A stretch of DNA of 64,000 bases from Chloroflexota bacterium. Lineage in GTDB: Bacteria > Chloroflexota > Anaerolineae > Aggregatilineales > Phototrophicaceae. This document shows positions 15,926-24,604 of the stretch, one piece after another; position 1 is the stretch's first letter; each line of letters opens with the position of its first letter. Under the pieces are notes generated by a model, which searched no databases, was not told the DNA's origin, and worked only from the letters and a program-made list of their open reading frames with translations. The position numbers and the translations under genes were made by a program. The stretch is from positions 1 through 64,000 of the forward strand of contig JACAES010000083.1 of NCBI GenBank assembly GCA_013388735.1, read 5' to 3'.

Positions 15926-17740
15926 ATGGTTTCATCGTCATCCTGGCGCATCCGGCTGCTGGCGTTGGTGGTTTTATTCCTGGTCGCCGTCCTGCTGGTA
16001 TTCGGCATCCGTCGGACGTACATGCACCATGACGAGCGGCTGGTATACCACTTCACGCGCAATGATCTGGCGTTCACCGTCCAGTTTTTGGGCGAGCGCG
16101 ATACGCATCCGCCGTTATGGTTTTCATTTTTCTGGGTGTGGCGGCAGTTCACCGGGGACAGCGAATTCGCCGGTCGGATGCAGGCGATTTTGTTCAGCCT
16201 GCCGGCGCTGGCCGTCGTTTACCAGACCGGTCGCAAATGGTTCGGCGCGCCGCGTTATGGTATTTTTGCGATGGCCGTGCTGGGCGGGCTGGCGCTGTAT
16301 TTCCAGTATGCGCTGGAGATTCGCCCGTATGGGCTGGTAATGCTGCTGGCGAGCCTGTCCATGTTCAGCTTTCACCGCTGGATAACCCGTCAGCAGGCGC
16401 GTTGGGCAGCGGCTTATGCCGTGACAATCGCCGCCATCCTGTACGTGCATTATTTCCAAGCCGTACTGGTGATCGCCCAGGGGCTTTATTTTCTGGCCTA
16501 CCTGCTCCGGCATCCGTCGCGGCGTCTGGTTCGGCAGGCCGCCGGGGTGCTGGCGCTGGCGTTCCTGCTGTGGTCGCCCTGGTTTCCCAGTTTTCTCAAC
16601 CAGATTAAAAACCTGCGTAATGCTGAACTGATCGGTGGGAACGCGCGCGGTATCATCGGCGCGGGGACGACCACCGAGCCGACTTCGCTGGAAGCGGTGG
16701 CGCGGCTGGCGCAGGTCGCCACTAACGGCCAGGTCGTGCTGTATGGCGCGGCGCTGGTGGCCGGGCTGGTCGTCCTGCGGCGGCAGGCGAACTACCGTCT
16801 GGCGCTGGTGTGGGCGTTCGGCGTCCCGGCGCTTTCGCTGCTCATCAATCTGGTCGCGGCGGTTTATGCCCCTCGTTACATCCTGAACTTTATCATCGGC
16901 TGGGCGCTGGTGATCGGCGCGGGATTAGCGGCTTTGCCTGCCCGCTGGCGCTGGTCGGCGCTGGTCGGATTCGTCGCCGTCAGCCTGTGGGCCATGCCGT
17001 CGCAGCTTCCGAAGACTCGCATCCCTTACCGTGACCTGGCAGCCTCGCTGGCGGCGGCTTCCCGGTCTGGGGATGTCCTGTTTTACGATCAGGCCAACGA
17101 GCGTGACGACATCTGGCAGCGGGAAATTCAGCGCCAGCTTACGCCGGAACTGCGCGCCAGTGCCGTGAGCGATGTTGAAACGGCGGAGGCCGCGCGGCGC
17201 GTCTGGTTCATCACTGCCGATTGGTTTGACCCGGCGGTGCAGGCGAGCTTCAAAACCATTGAACAGACGCACCCGCTCCAGAAAGTGTTCGGGGACTGTA
17301 CGAGCAGCTGGTGTTTTTTGATCCAACTGCTGGAAGCGCCGCCCTGGACGCAGCCGCAGGTTTTTGGCGAGGACATGGCTTTCTGGGGCATGGACGTGGA
17401 CGCGGCGAGCGCCGAAAAAATCAACACGCGGCTGTGGTGGCGCGTGCAGCAAACACCTGGTCTGAGCTATTCCATCGGCCTGCAACTGCTGGATGCCGGC
17501 GGCGCGCTGGTGGCGCAGAACGATGGGCCGATTCGCCACTACCGTGATACGGTGATCGAAACGTCGCTGATGCAGCCGGATAAAATCTACGTGGACTTCC
17601 GGGACATCATTCTTCCGGCGAACCTCACGCCCGGCATTTACCAACTGGCGCTGGTGGTTTACGACTGGCAGACCGGGGAAAGGCTGCGGCTGGCCGATTC
17701 CGCCGATTACCTCGCGCTGGATACCCTCACGCTGCCATAA
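15926..17740 (+). CDS. GT39-like membrane glycosyltransferase with C-terminal beta-sandwich
   Basis: The ORF track starts with TTG at 15860, but the ATG at 15926 lies just before the first membrane helix and 11 bases after an AAGGGGGTGA sequence, a near-perfect Shine-Dalgarno. This gives 604 residues. About ten membrane helices follow. The first loop has MHHDERLVYHF and RDTHPPLWFSFFW, the DE and HPPL motifs of GT39-type enzymes. The C-terminal part (about residues 470-600) is a beta-sandwich with RLWWRVQQTPGLSYSIGLQL and LTPGIYQLALVVYDW, the module seen in four other proteins of this region. It precedes the ABC exporter genes by about 118 bases. Confidence 0.78.
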   Translation: MVSSSSWRIRLLALVVLFLVAVLLVFGIRRTYMHHDERLVYHFTRNDLAFTVQFLGERDTHPPLWFSFFWVWRQFTGDSEFAGRMQAILFSLPALAVVYQTGRKWFGAPRYGIFAMAVLGGLALYFQYALEIRPYGLVMLLASLSMFSFHRWITRQQARWAAAYAVTIAAILYVHYFQAVLVIAQGLYFLAYLLRHPSRRLVRQAAGVLALAFLLWSPWFPSFLNQIKNLRNAELIGGNARGIIGAGTTTEPTSLEAVARLAQVATNGQVVLYGAALVAGLVVLRRQANYRLALVWAFGVPALSLLINLVAAVYAPRYILNFIIGWALVIGAGLAALPARWRWSALVGFVAVSLWAMPSQLPKTRIPYRDLAASLAAASRSGDVLFYDQANERDDIWQREIQRQLTPELRASAVSDVETAEAARRVWFITADWFDPAVQASFKTIEQTHPLQKVFGDCTSSWCFLIQLLEAPPWTQPQVFGEDMAFWGMDVDAASAEKINTRLWWRVQQTPGLSYSIGLQLLDAGGALVAQNDGPIRHYRDTVIETSLMQPDKIYVDFRDIILPANLTPGIYQLALVVYDWQTGERLRLADSADYLALDTLTLP

Positions 17741-17763
17741 ACCAGGCGCGCCCGCCGGTTGAA

Positions 17764-17782
17764 ACCAATCGGCAGGATTGGT
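17764..17782 (+). terminator. Hairpin after the GT39-like gene
   Basis: ACCAATC and GATTGGT form a perfect seven-pair stem around GGCAG, 24 bases after the stop codon. No T-run follows, so efficiency is doubtful. A smaller dyad, GTTAG/CTAAC (17831-17845), lies near the start of the ABC gene and could be an operator. Confidence 0.4.
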
Positions 17783-17858
17783 CGTAGGTGGTCTTGAGCG
17801 CCATGTGTTACCATCAAAACTGTTTTAGGCGTTAGACCGACTAACCTCAGGATTGGGC

Positions 17859-19637
17859 ATGGCTTCAGAATTTGTCGCGCGCACTTCGTACAAAACCGAC
17901 CATTCGACCGCGCTCCGTTTCATCTGGTCACATATCGCCCGTCACCCGCTGGTGGCCGTGCTGATGGTCATCGGCGCGTTCAGCAATGCGGCGCTGGCGG
18001 CGGCTGTGCCGTATTTCATCGGGCAGGCGTTTAATGCCGTCATCGAAGGTCAGGATACTGCCTTCATCGTCAGCACGGCGCTGGCGGTGATCGCGTCGCA
18101 GCTTTTGCGCGCCGTGCTGCAATTGATGCGTAATTTTTCGTCGGAGATTTTCGCGCAGCGCATCGAACGTGACGTGCGCGACGAACTGTATGCCAGCCTG
18201 CTGGGCAAGAGCATGACCTTCCACGACATGCAGCCGGTGGGCGAGATTATGGCGCGTGTAACCAACGACGTGCGCGAAATGAACCTGATGATGAACCCCG
18301 GCATGAACCTGATCGTCGGGTCGAGCATGTTTATCCTGGTGCCGCTGCTGGCGTCGCCGGCCATTTACCCACCGCTCATCCTCGTCCCGGCGGTGTTTCT
18401 CGTTCTGTACGTGATTACCCAGTACCGGTTTATCACTGTACTGCATCCGATTGCGCAGGAGGTGCGCGTCAGCTTCGGGCAGATGAACGCCCGCCTGGCC
18501 GAGACGATAGATGGCCTTCAGGTGGTTAAAGGCGCGGCGCGGGAAAACGAGGAAATCGAATCCTTCGGCCAGAAGGCCGATCTGGTGCGCGATTATTTCG
18601 TTCGCCAGGGTTACATCGAGGCGCGCTATCTGCCGTTTTTGCTGCTCACGCTGTCCATCGTCGGCGGCATGGTTCACGCGGTTTATCTGTACCGGCTTGG
18701 CGAGATCAATGCCGGGCAGATCGTGGCTTTTATGGGGCAGATTTTCCTGTTCGGCTTCCCGGTTTTTTCATCCATGCGCTCGCTGTCCCAGGTGGCGCTG
18801 GGTTATGCCGGCGCGCGCCGCATCCTGGACATCATCAATACCGAAACCGACCTTGACCAGAACCGGCAGGGCTACGACCGACCCATACGCGGCGCGATCA
18901 CCTTTGAAGATGTGACGTTCGGGTATAGTGAGAGCGACCCGGTTTTACATGATATTTCTTTCCATGTCGAGCCGGGGCAGACGGTCGCCATCGTCGGCCA
19001 GACCGGTGCTGGCAAAAGCACCCTCACCAAACTGGTGAACCGCATTTATGACGTGAATGCCGGGCGGGTGAAAGTGGACGACATCGACGTGCGCGACTGG
19101 AACCTGGCCGCGCTGCGGTCGCAGATCAGCATCATCGAACAGGATATTTTCCTGTTCAGCCGGACAATTGCGGAGAATATCGCCTTCGGAAAACGCGACG
19201 CCACGCGCGTCGAAATCGAGGAAGCGGCACGCAAGGCCCAGGCGCACGAGTTTATCATGAACTTCCCCGACGGTTACGAGACGATCATCGGGCAGCGGGG
19301 CGTGACGCTCAGCGGCGGCCAGCGGCAGCGCATTGCCATCGCGCGGGCCTTTTTGACTGACCCGCCCATTCTGGTGCTGGACGACAGCACCAGCGCCATT
19401 GACAGCGCCACCGAAGACCGCATTCAGCAGGCTATTTGGTCGGCTTCACGCGGGCGGACGACGCTGCTCATCACGCACCGGCTGTCACAGATTCGCTGGG
19501 CCGATCATATCATCGTGCTGCGGCAGGGGCGCGTGGTGGCGCAGGGCAAACACGAGGAACTGCTGCAATCGTCGGAGGCGTACCGGCGCATCTTTGCGCG
19601 TTATGAAGAGCCGATCACAGCGGAGAAAACGGGGTAA
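17859..19637 (+). CDS. Heterodimeric ABC exporter, subunit with degenerate ATPase site
   Basis: A type IV ABC exporter half (592 residues from the ATG at 17859; the TTG at 17853 is an alternative). Six membrane helices span about 28-310 and the nucleotide-binding domain spans 345-585. Walker A is GQTGAGKST (380-388) and the signature is canonical LSGGQ (484-488). Walker B is ILVLDD, with Asp509 where the catalytic Glu should be. The H-loop is present (LLITHRL). An Asp here together with a deviant signature in the partner is the known pattern of asymmetric heterodimeric exporters such as TM287/288 and BmrCD. The partner gene begins 3 bases later. Lipid, glycolipid or drug export is possible; the cargo is not evident. 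Confidence 0.9.
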   Translation: MASEFVARTSYKTDHSTALRFIWSHIARHPLVAVLMVIGAFSNAALAAAVPYFIGQAFNAVIEGQDTAFIVSTALAVIASQLLRAVLQLMRNFSSEIFAQRIERDVRDELYASLLGKSMTFHDMQPVGEIMARVTNDVREMNLMMNPGMNLIVGSSMFILVPLLASPAIYPPLILVPAVFLVLYVITQYRFITVLHPIAQEVRVSFGQMNARLAETIDGLQVVKGAARENEEIESFGQKADLVRDYFVRQGYIEARYLPFLLLTLSIVGGMVHAVYLYRLGEINAGQIVAFMGQIFLFGFPVFSSMRSLSQVALGYAGARRILDIINTETDLDQNRQGYDRPIRGAITFEDVTFGYSESDPVLHDISFHVEPGQTVAIVGQTGAGKSTLTKLVNRIYDVNAGRVKVDDIDVRDWNLAALRSQISIIEQDIFLFSRTIAENIAFGKRDATRVEIEEAARKAQAHEFIMNFPDGYETIIGQRGVTLSGGQRQRIAIARAFLTDPPILVLDDSTSAIDSATEDRIQQAIWSASRGRTTLLITHRLSQIRWADHIIVLRQGRVVAQGKHEELLQSSEAYRRIFARYEEPITAEKTG

Positions 19638-19640
19638 AAG

Positions 19641-21491
19641 ATGGGCTTCTTTGGCGGGCTGGAACAGGAATCCTACGACCGGCAGTATGGCGATACCTAT
19701 CTGCTCAAACGCATCGCCCGTTATTTTGCCGGATACCGCCGGCAGCTGCTGGTGATCGCCGGCACGCTGCTGGGGCTGTCGTTCATCGGGGCGCTTTACC
19801 CGGTGGTTATCTCGACGCTGGTAGATGTGCTGGAAGCCGGAGGTGCGCCGGATACGGTGAAGCTGCTGCTGGCCGGACTGTTGGTGATCGCGGTGCTGGA
19901 TTACGGCATCGCCTGGGTGCGCCGCAGTGTGACCAGCCGCGTAATCGGCTATTCGGTGGCGCAGATGCGTAAAGAAGCATTCGCCGCTGCCGTCAACCGC
20001 GACATGGCCTTCTACGACGAACATAAGTCCGGTAAGGTGGTCAGCCGCATCACCAGCGATACACAGGAGTTCGGCCAGGTGCTGGTCATCGCCGGTGACA
20101 TCGCCACCCAGTTCATCGAACTGATCGTGCTGAGTGTGGTGCTGTTCAACCGGGATTGGCGGCTGACGCTGCTGCTGGTGCTGTGGATGCCGGTTTTCCT
20201 GGGGGCGGCGCTTTTCTTCCGCTGGCTGGCGCGCAAGGCCGGGCGACAGGGTTCGCGGGCGATGGCCGCCGTCAACGACAATATTCAGGAAAGTGTATCC
20301 GGCATCGGCGTAGCGAAAAACTTCCGCCGGGAAGCGGCTATCTATGAAGAATTCACGCGCATTAACCTCCAGTCGTACACCATCAACCTGCGGCGCGGCT
20401 TCGTGCTGGCGCTGATCTTCCCGGTGTTAAACGCGCTGGCGGGGGCGGGAACGGCTTCCCTGGTGTACTTCGGCGCTATGGCGGTCGTCGGTGGTTTAAT
20501 TAATGTCGGCTCGTGGTATCTGTTCATCCAGAGCATAGATCGTTTCTGGTTTCCGTTTATCAGCCTGGCGGGCTTCTGGAGCCAGATTCAGCAGGGTTTG
20601 AGCGCGGCGGAGCGGATTTTCGCGCTGATTGACGCTGAAAACACCGTCCGGCAGGTGGACAGCCAGCCGGTGCATACCCTGCGCGGGCATATCGAGTTTG
20701 ACGGCGTGACGTTTGAATACAAACCCGGCTTCCCGGTGCTGGAACATTTTGATCTGACCATCGAGCCGGGGCAGAGCGTGGCCTTCGTAGGGCATACGGG
20801 CGCGGGTAAAAGCACCATCGCCAAGCTGATCGCCCGTTTTTACGAGTTCCAGGGCGGGCAGATTCGTATTGATGGGCGCGACATCCGCACTTTTGATCTG
20901 GCTTCATATCGAAGGCACCTGGGCATCGTGCCGCAGCAGCCGTTTTTGTTCAGCGGCACGATTGCGGATAACATCCGCTACGAAAAGCCGGAAGCCCTCG
21001 ATGCCGAAATTGAGGAACTGGCTTACAGCATCGGCGGGGGGGAGTGGCTGGAAACGCTGCCGAACGGTTTGCAGACCGATGTCGGCGAACGCGGCGCGCA
21101 TCTGAGCATGGGCCAGCGCCAGTTGGTGAGCCTGCTGCGCGTGCTGCTTCAGCGCCCGGCCATCTTCGTGCTGGACGAGGCGACCGCCAGTATTGACCCC
21201 TTCACCGAGACGCAGATTCAGGAAGCGCTGGAGCTGATCCTCAAGCAGTCCACCTCTATTCTGATCGCGCATCGTCTAAGCACTGTACGCAGCGCCGACC
21301 GCATCATCGTGCTGCGCGAGGGGCATATCATCGAGCAGGGCAACCATGCCGCGCTGATGGGGCAGGGCGGCCACTATGCCGAACTGTACAATACTTACTT
21401 CCGCCACCAGTCCTTGAGCTATATCGAAAATGCCCGGCGTTTTTTCGATACCCAGGAGATGCAGCGGCTCGGCTCGGTGTCCCCGCATTAA
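19641..21491 (+). CDS. Heterodimeric ABC exporter, catalytically complete subunit
   Basis: The 616-residue partner of the preceding ABC gene, starting 3 bases after its stop. Membrane helices lie in about 35-320 and the nucleotide-binding domain in 350-590. Walker A is GHTGAGKST (384-392) and Walker B is IFVLDEAT with the catalytic Glu513. The signature is LSMGQ instead of LSGGQ (488-492). Paired with the LSGGQ and Asp Walker B of its partner, this gives one competent and one degenerate ATP site. The C-terminus extends about 25 residues beyond the domain. The stop overlaps the stop of the convergent flavodoxin gene through a shared TTAA (21488-21491). Confidence 0.9.
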   Translation: MGFFGGLEQESYDRQYGDTYLLKRIARYFAGYRRQLLVIAGTLLGLSFIGALYPVVISTLVDVLEAGGAPDTVKLLLAGLLVIAVLDYGIAWVRRSVTSRVIGYSVAQMRKEAFAAAVNRDMAFYDEHKSGKVVSRITSDTQEFGQVLVIAGDIATQFIELIVLSVVLFNRDWRLTLLLVLWMPVFLGAALFFRWLARKAGRQGSRAMAAVNDNIQESVSGIGVAKNFRREAAIYEEFTRINLQSYTINLRRGFVLALIFPVLNALAGAGTASLVYFGAMAVVGGLINVGSWYLFIQSIDRFWFPFISLAGFWSQIQQGLSAAERIFALIDAENTVRQVDSQPVHTLRGHIEFDGVTFEYKPGFPVLEHFDLTIEPGQSVAFVGHTGAGKSTIAKLIARFYEFQGGQIRIDGRDIRTFDLASYRRHLGIVPQQPFLFSGTIADNIRYEKPEALDAEIEELAYSIGGGEWLETLPNGLQTDVGERGAHLSMGQRQLVSLLRVLLQRPAIFVLDEATASIDPFTETQIQEALELILKQSTSILIAHRLSTVRSADRIIVLREGHIIEQGNHAALMGQGGHYAELYNTYFRHQSLSYIENARRFFDTQEMQRLGSVSPH

Positions 21492-22255
21492 ACGAGGATG
21501 CTGCCGGAGCGGGCGATCACGATTCGTTTGATCGGGCGCAGGTATTTGAGGACGCGGAAAAACGGGAAGGCGATAAGCTCCTGGTTGGCGCGCCGCTGGG
21601 TCGAAGGGCTGATGAAACCCTGCCGGGCGAGTTCGCTGCCGGCCTGCTCGTAAGCCCGGTAAACCTCAGCAACACGGGGAAAAGCTGTTTGCCCCGGATG
21701 CTCCCGGTCGTAATCCAGCAGCGGCGTGGCGTTACGAACCAGCACGCCGGCCTGCCGCGCGTCCATAAAACGTGCGTAGGTGCGGAAGTAAGCGGTCACA
21801 TTCCGGTACGATTCATCCTCCAGGTTGCTGCACGTCACCAGCGTGACGAACGGTTTGGACGAGATGGCCGGGTTGATATGGTGATGAATCAGGCCGCTGG
21901 CCGTCAGCGACATGTCCCGGATGTTCATGGTCGAGTACAGCCGGTCAAGGAAAGTTTTGAACAGGCCGGACATGTTCATCAGGTAAACCGGTGTGGCGAA
22001 CACCAGCATGTCCGCCTCTGCCATCTTTTCAAAAACCATCGCCGCGTCATCACGTTCATGATACAGACATTGCAGATGCGGCTCTTCATTCTGGCAGTGA
22101 TAGCAGGATAAACAGCGATTGATTTTGAGCTTGCTAAGGGTGACGACTTCGCCGGTCGCCCCGGCGCCTAACGCGCCCGATAGAAGCCGGTCAATCAAAA
22201 AGCGCGTCCAACCTTTATCGCCTCGATGGCTGCCGTTGATGGCGAGAAAATGCAT
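21488..22255 (-). CDS. Flavodoxin-fold NAD(P)H-dependent oxidoreductase
   Basis: A 255-residue flavoprotein of the NADPH-dependent FMN reductase/flavodoxin family. The FMN phosphate loop is INGSHRGDKGWTRFL near the N-terminus. FATPVYLMNMSGLFKTFLDRL is the second conserved segment, with TPVY contacting the flavin. A cysteine-rich stretch (CLSCYHCQNEEPHLQC, about 48-63) is typical of iron-sulfur flavoprotein-like multimeric reductases, but whether a cluster binds is uncertain. The C-terminal third is extended relative to short family members. It is convergent with the ABC exporter and divergent from the GT-C gene at 22367. The substrate is unknown. Confidence 0.82.
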   Translation of the reverse strand: MHFLAINGSHRGDKGWTRFLIDRLLSGALGAGATGEVVTLSKLKINRCLSCYHCQNEEPHLQCLYHERDDAAMVFEKMAEADMLVFATPVYLMNMSGLFKTFLDRLYSTMNIRDMSLTASGLIHHHINPAISSKPFVTLVTCSNLEDESYRNVTAYFRTYARFMDARQAGVLVRNATPLLDYDREHPGQTAFPRVAEVYRAYEQAGSELARQGFISPSTQRRANQELIAFPFFRVLKYLRPIKRIVIARSGSILV

Positions 22256-22334
22256 AAAAAATCCCCCTTTGTGCTGGGCTGTTTTTCTATTCTATACGTT
22301 GTCGGAGAACCGAGGTTGCGCTAATCTCATCGGG

Positions 22335-22349
22335 TTGATGTTTCATCAA
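22335..22349. promoter_or_regulatory. Perfect dyad TTGATG-TTT-CATCAA
   Basis: A perfect six-base inverted repeat with a three-base spacer, 17 bases upstream of the TTG start of the GT-C gene. It lies in the divergent region with the flavodoxin-like gene and could be an operator or a small hairpin in the leader. Confidence 0.35.
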
Positions 22350-22366
22350 TCACAAAAAGGTCGCTT

Positions 22367-24604
22367 TTGATTTTCATCTACCGACATGCTCTGGCTTTAA
22401 TCCTGGCGGCTTATGTGGCGCTGGCGCTGGTATATACCTGGGCGACGCCGCCGTTTGAGGCGTCCGACGAGCTGTGGCACTTCGGTCTGGTTCAGTATAT
22501 CGCGGAGACGGGGCAGCTGCCGGTGCAGGTCGAAGGCGTTGAAACGATATACGAGCAGGAAGGCAGCCAGCCGCCCCTGTATTATCTGCTGGCCGCCGCG
22601 CTGGTGAAACCGCTCGACCGCAGTGACTTCGATGCTGCGCGCCAACCCAATCCCCATGTAATCGCCGGCGTCCCTGGCTATTTGGGCAATAAAAATCTGG
22701 CGCTGCACGACTCGCCGCATCCGCCGCCGGGCGGCACGGCGCTGGCCGTGTACGGGGTGCGGATGTTCAGCATCGCGCTGGGCGGCGTGACGGTGTGGGC
22801 GGTGTACCGATCAACCCAAATACTTGTAGGGGCAGGACATGTTTTACCCGTGCGCCGTCCGATCCCAATTCTTGCCGCCGGACTGACGGCTTTTAACCCG
22901 ATGTTTCTGTTCATCAGCGCGTCGGTGAATAATGACAATCTGGTGACGGCGCTCAACAGCCTGGTCATCTGGCTGATGCTGGTTTCGCTTCGGGATGGTT
23001 TCACCTTCCGGCGCAGCCTGATGCTGGCGATTCTGATCGCGCTGGCTTCCTTGAGCAAACTCAGCGGTCTGGCGCCAATGCCGGTGGTGGCGCTGGCGGC
23101 GCTGTGGATGGCCTACCGGCGGCGCGACTGGCGCGGGCCGGTGACGCTGGGCGCGCTGATGGCCGGCGTCTGGGCTGTTCTGGCCGGATGGTGGTATGTG
23201 CGGAATGTTCAGCTTTACGGCGAACTGTTCGGCACCGGCACGATGGCCGCCGTCGCGGGAATGCGCGACAATCCCTTCACCTTACAGACGCTGATCGAAG
23301 AATTTCAGGGCTTTCGTTTTGGCTATTGGGGGGTATTCGGCGCGTTTAATATCATGACGTTCCGCCCGTTTTATGATGTGATGGACGCGCTGGTGGCGCT
23401 GGCGCTGGTCGGGCTGGCCGTTCATCTGTGGCGCGCGCGCCATGACCATGAGCAGATGGCGCGTTTGCTGCTGCTCGGCCTGATTGTTGTCATCGGCGCG
23501 GCGGCGGTGATCACCTGGACGGCGCAGACTTACGCCTCGCAGGGGCGGCTGCTGTTCCCCTATGTGGCGGCGATCTGCCCCCTGCTGGCGTTGGGGCTGG
23601 CGGAACTCACGACATGGGCGCGGATACACCGCGCGGCGTTTTTACCTGTGGCCGCGACGATTATCCTGGCCGTGTTCGCGCTGATCGTGCCGTTCGCCAG
23701 CATCGCCCCGGTTTATGCCGCGCCCGAACCGCTGGAGCGCCCGCCGGACTCGGCGCGGCCTGTGTACGCGCGTTTTGGCGAAGTGGCGCTCATCGGCTAC
23801 GAAACGCCTGACCGCCGCTACGCGCCCGGCGACATGCTGCCGGTGACGCTCTACTGGCAGGTGTTGGGTAAAACCGAACGCGATCTGAGCCTGTACCTGC
23901 ACGCCGTTTTGGCAGACGGCAGCGTGATCGGCAAGGTGGACAGCTACCCAGGCGGTGGTCGGCTGCGGACGACGACCTGGCAGCCGGGCGCAGTTTACGC
24001 CGATGAATACGCGCTTCCGCTGCTGCCCTCGCCTCCTGCCCCTCACGGAGAGGGGGGTGAAACAGCGCGGACTGAAACCGGGCCGATGGCCTCGAAACTG
24101 CGGGTTCAGGTCGGCTGGTGGTTTTATCCGGCAGAAGACCATATCCCGGCGACGACGGCGGACGGCCAGCCGATGGGTGTCGTGATGCTGGACGTTGGGG
24201 GCTTCACGGACGGGGAAAGCGAACCTGCGCCGGAAGGGCTGACTCCTGCCCGGACGGACTTCGGCGGGAAAATCCGGTTGCTGGGCTGGCGGCGGGACGA
24301 AACGCGGCTGACGCTGTACTGGGAAACCCTCGCGCCGCCGGGGGCGGACTACACCGTTTTCGCGCAGTGGTTGGACACCGCGAACGAAGTGGTCGCCCAG
24401 GGGGACGCGCCGCCGGATTTACCGACGCGCTTCTGGTTGCCGGGCGAACGGTATGTTACGCGGCACACCTTCCCACCCGGCGCAGCGTCGACTGCCGAGG
24501 ATCACCGGCTGGTGATCGGCTGGTACGACCCGAACGGCGGTCAACGGCTGGCCGCCGACACGCCGGACGACGCGCTGCTGCTGGAAACCCTCACCGGTCG
24601 TTAA
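22367..24604 (+). CDS. GT-C-type membrane glycosyltransferase with two C-terminal beta-sandwich modules
   Basis: A 745-residue protein starting with TTG at 22367, supported by AAAAGG six bases upstream; no suitable ATG lies nearby. About eleven membrane helices occupy residues 5-465. The first loop has FEASDELWHFG and EGSQPPLYYLL, the acidic and QPP motifs of GT39-like enzymes. Two beta-sandwich modules follow: one with MLPVTLYWQVLGKTERDLSL (about 500-620) and one with RLTLYWETLAPPGADYTVFA (about 640-740). Two short repeat-like insertions are in frame, near residues 153-165 (VGAGHVLPVRR) and 553-570 (LPSPPAPHGEGGET). The end overlaps the convergent gene at 24591 by 14 bases. The acceptor is unknown. 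Confidence 0.77.
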   Translation: MIFIYRHALALILAAYVALALVYTWATPPFEASDELWHFGLVQYIAETGQLPVQVEGVETIYEQEGSQPPLYYLLAAALVKPLDRSDFDAARQPNPHVIAGVPGYLGNKNLALHDSPHPPPGGTALAVYGVRMFSIALGGVTVWAVYRSTQILVGAGHVLPVRRPIPILAAGLTAFNPMFLFISASVNNDNLVTALNSLVIWLMLVSLRDGFTFRRSLMLAILIALASLSKLSGLAPMPVVALAALWMAYRRRDWRGPVTLGALMAGVWAVLAGWWYVRNVQLYGELFGTGTMAAVAGMRDNPFTLQTLIEEFQGFRFGYWGVFGAFNIMTFRPFYDVMDALVALALVGLAVHLWRARHDHEQMARLLLLGLIVVIGAAAVITWTAQTYASQGRLLFPYVAAICPLLALGLAELTTWARIHRAAFLPVAATIILAVFALIVPFASIAPVYAAPEPLERPPDSARPVYARFGEVALIGYETPDRRYAPGDMLPVTLYWQVLGKTERDLSLYLHAVLADGSVIGKVDSYPGGGRLRTTTWQPGAVYADEYALPLLPSPPAPHGEGGETARTETGPMASKLRVQVGWWFYPAEDHIPATTADGQPMGVVMLDVGGFTDGESEPAPEGLTPARTDFGGKIRLLGWRRDETRLTLYWETLAPPGADYTVFAQWLDTANEVVAQGDAPPDLPTRFWLPGERYVTRHTFPPGAASTAEDHRLVIGWYDPNGGQRLAADTPDDALLLETLTGR
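22824..22849. repeat. GTAGGGGCA-type repeat inside the GT-C gene
   Basis: TTGTAGGGGCAGGACATG followed by TTTTACCC resembles the short palindromes found between genes elsewhere in this window (GTAGGGGCGA type), but it is partly decayed. It is translated in frame in a loop between two membrane helices. Confidence 0.45.
24026..24061. repeat. GC-rich palindromic repeat inside the GT-C gene
   Basis: CCCCTC-acgga-GAGGGG (24039-24055), preceded by CCCTCGCCTCCTG, is an imperfect palindrome. It is translated as PSPPAPHGEGG within the first beta-sandwich. The composition is unlike the surrounding sequence and fits an inserted small repeat whose length keeps the frame. Confidence 0.5.

Noticed and set aside
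22119-22370. 83-residue plus-strand ORF upstream of the GT-C gene
   Set aside because: It lies mostly opposite the flavodoxin-like gene, lacks a ribosome binding site and has no recognisable fold.
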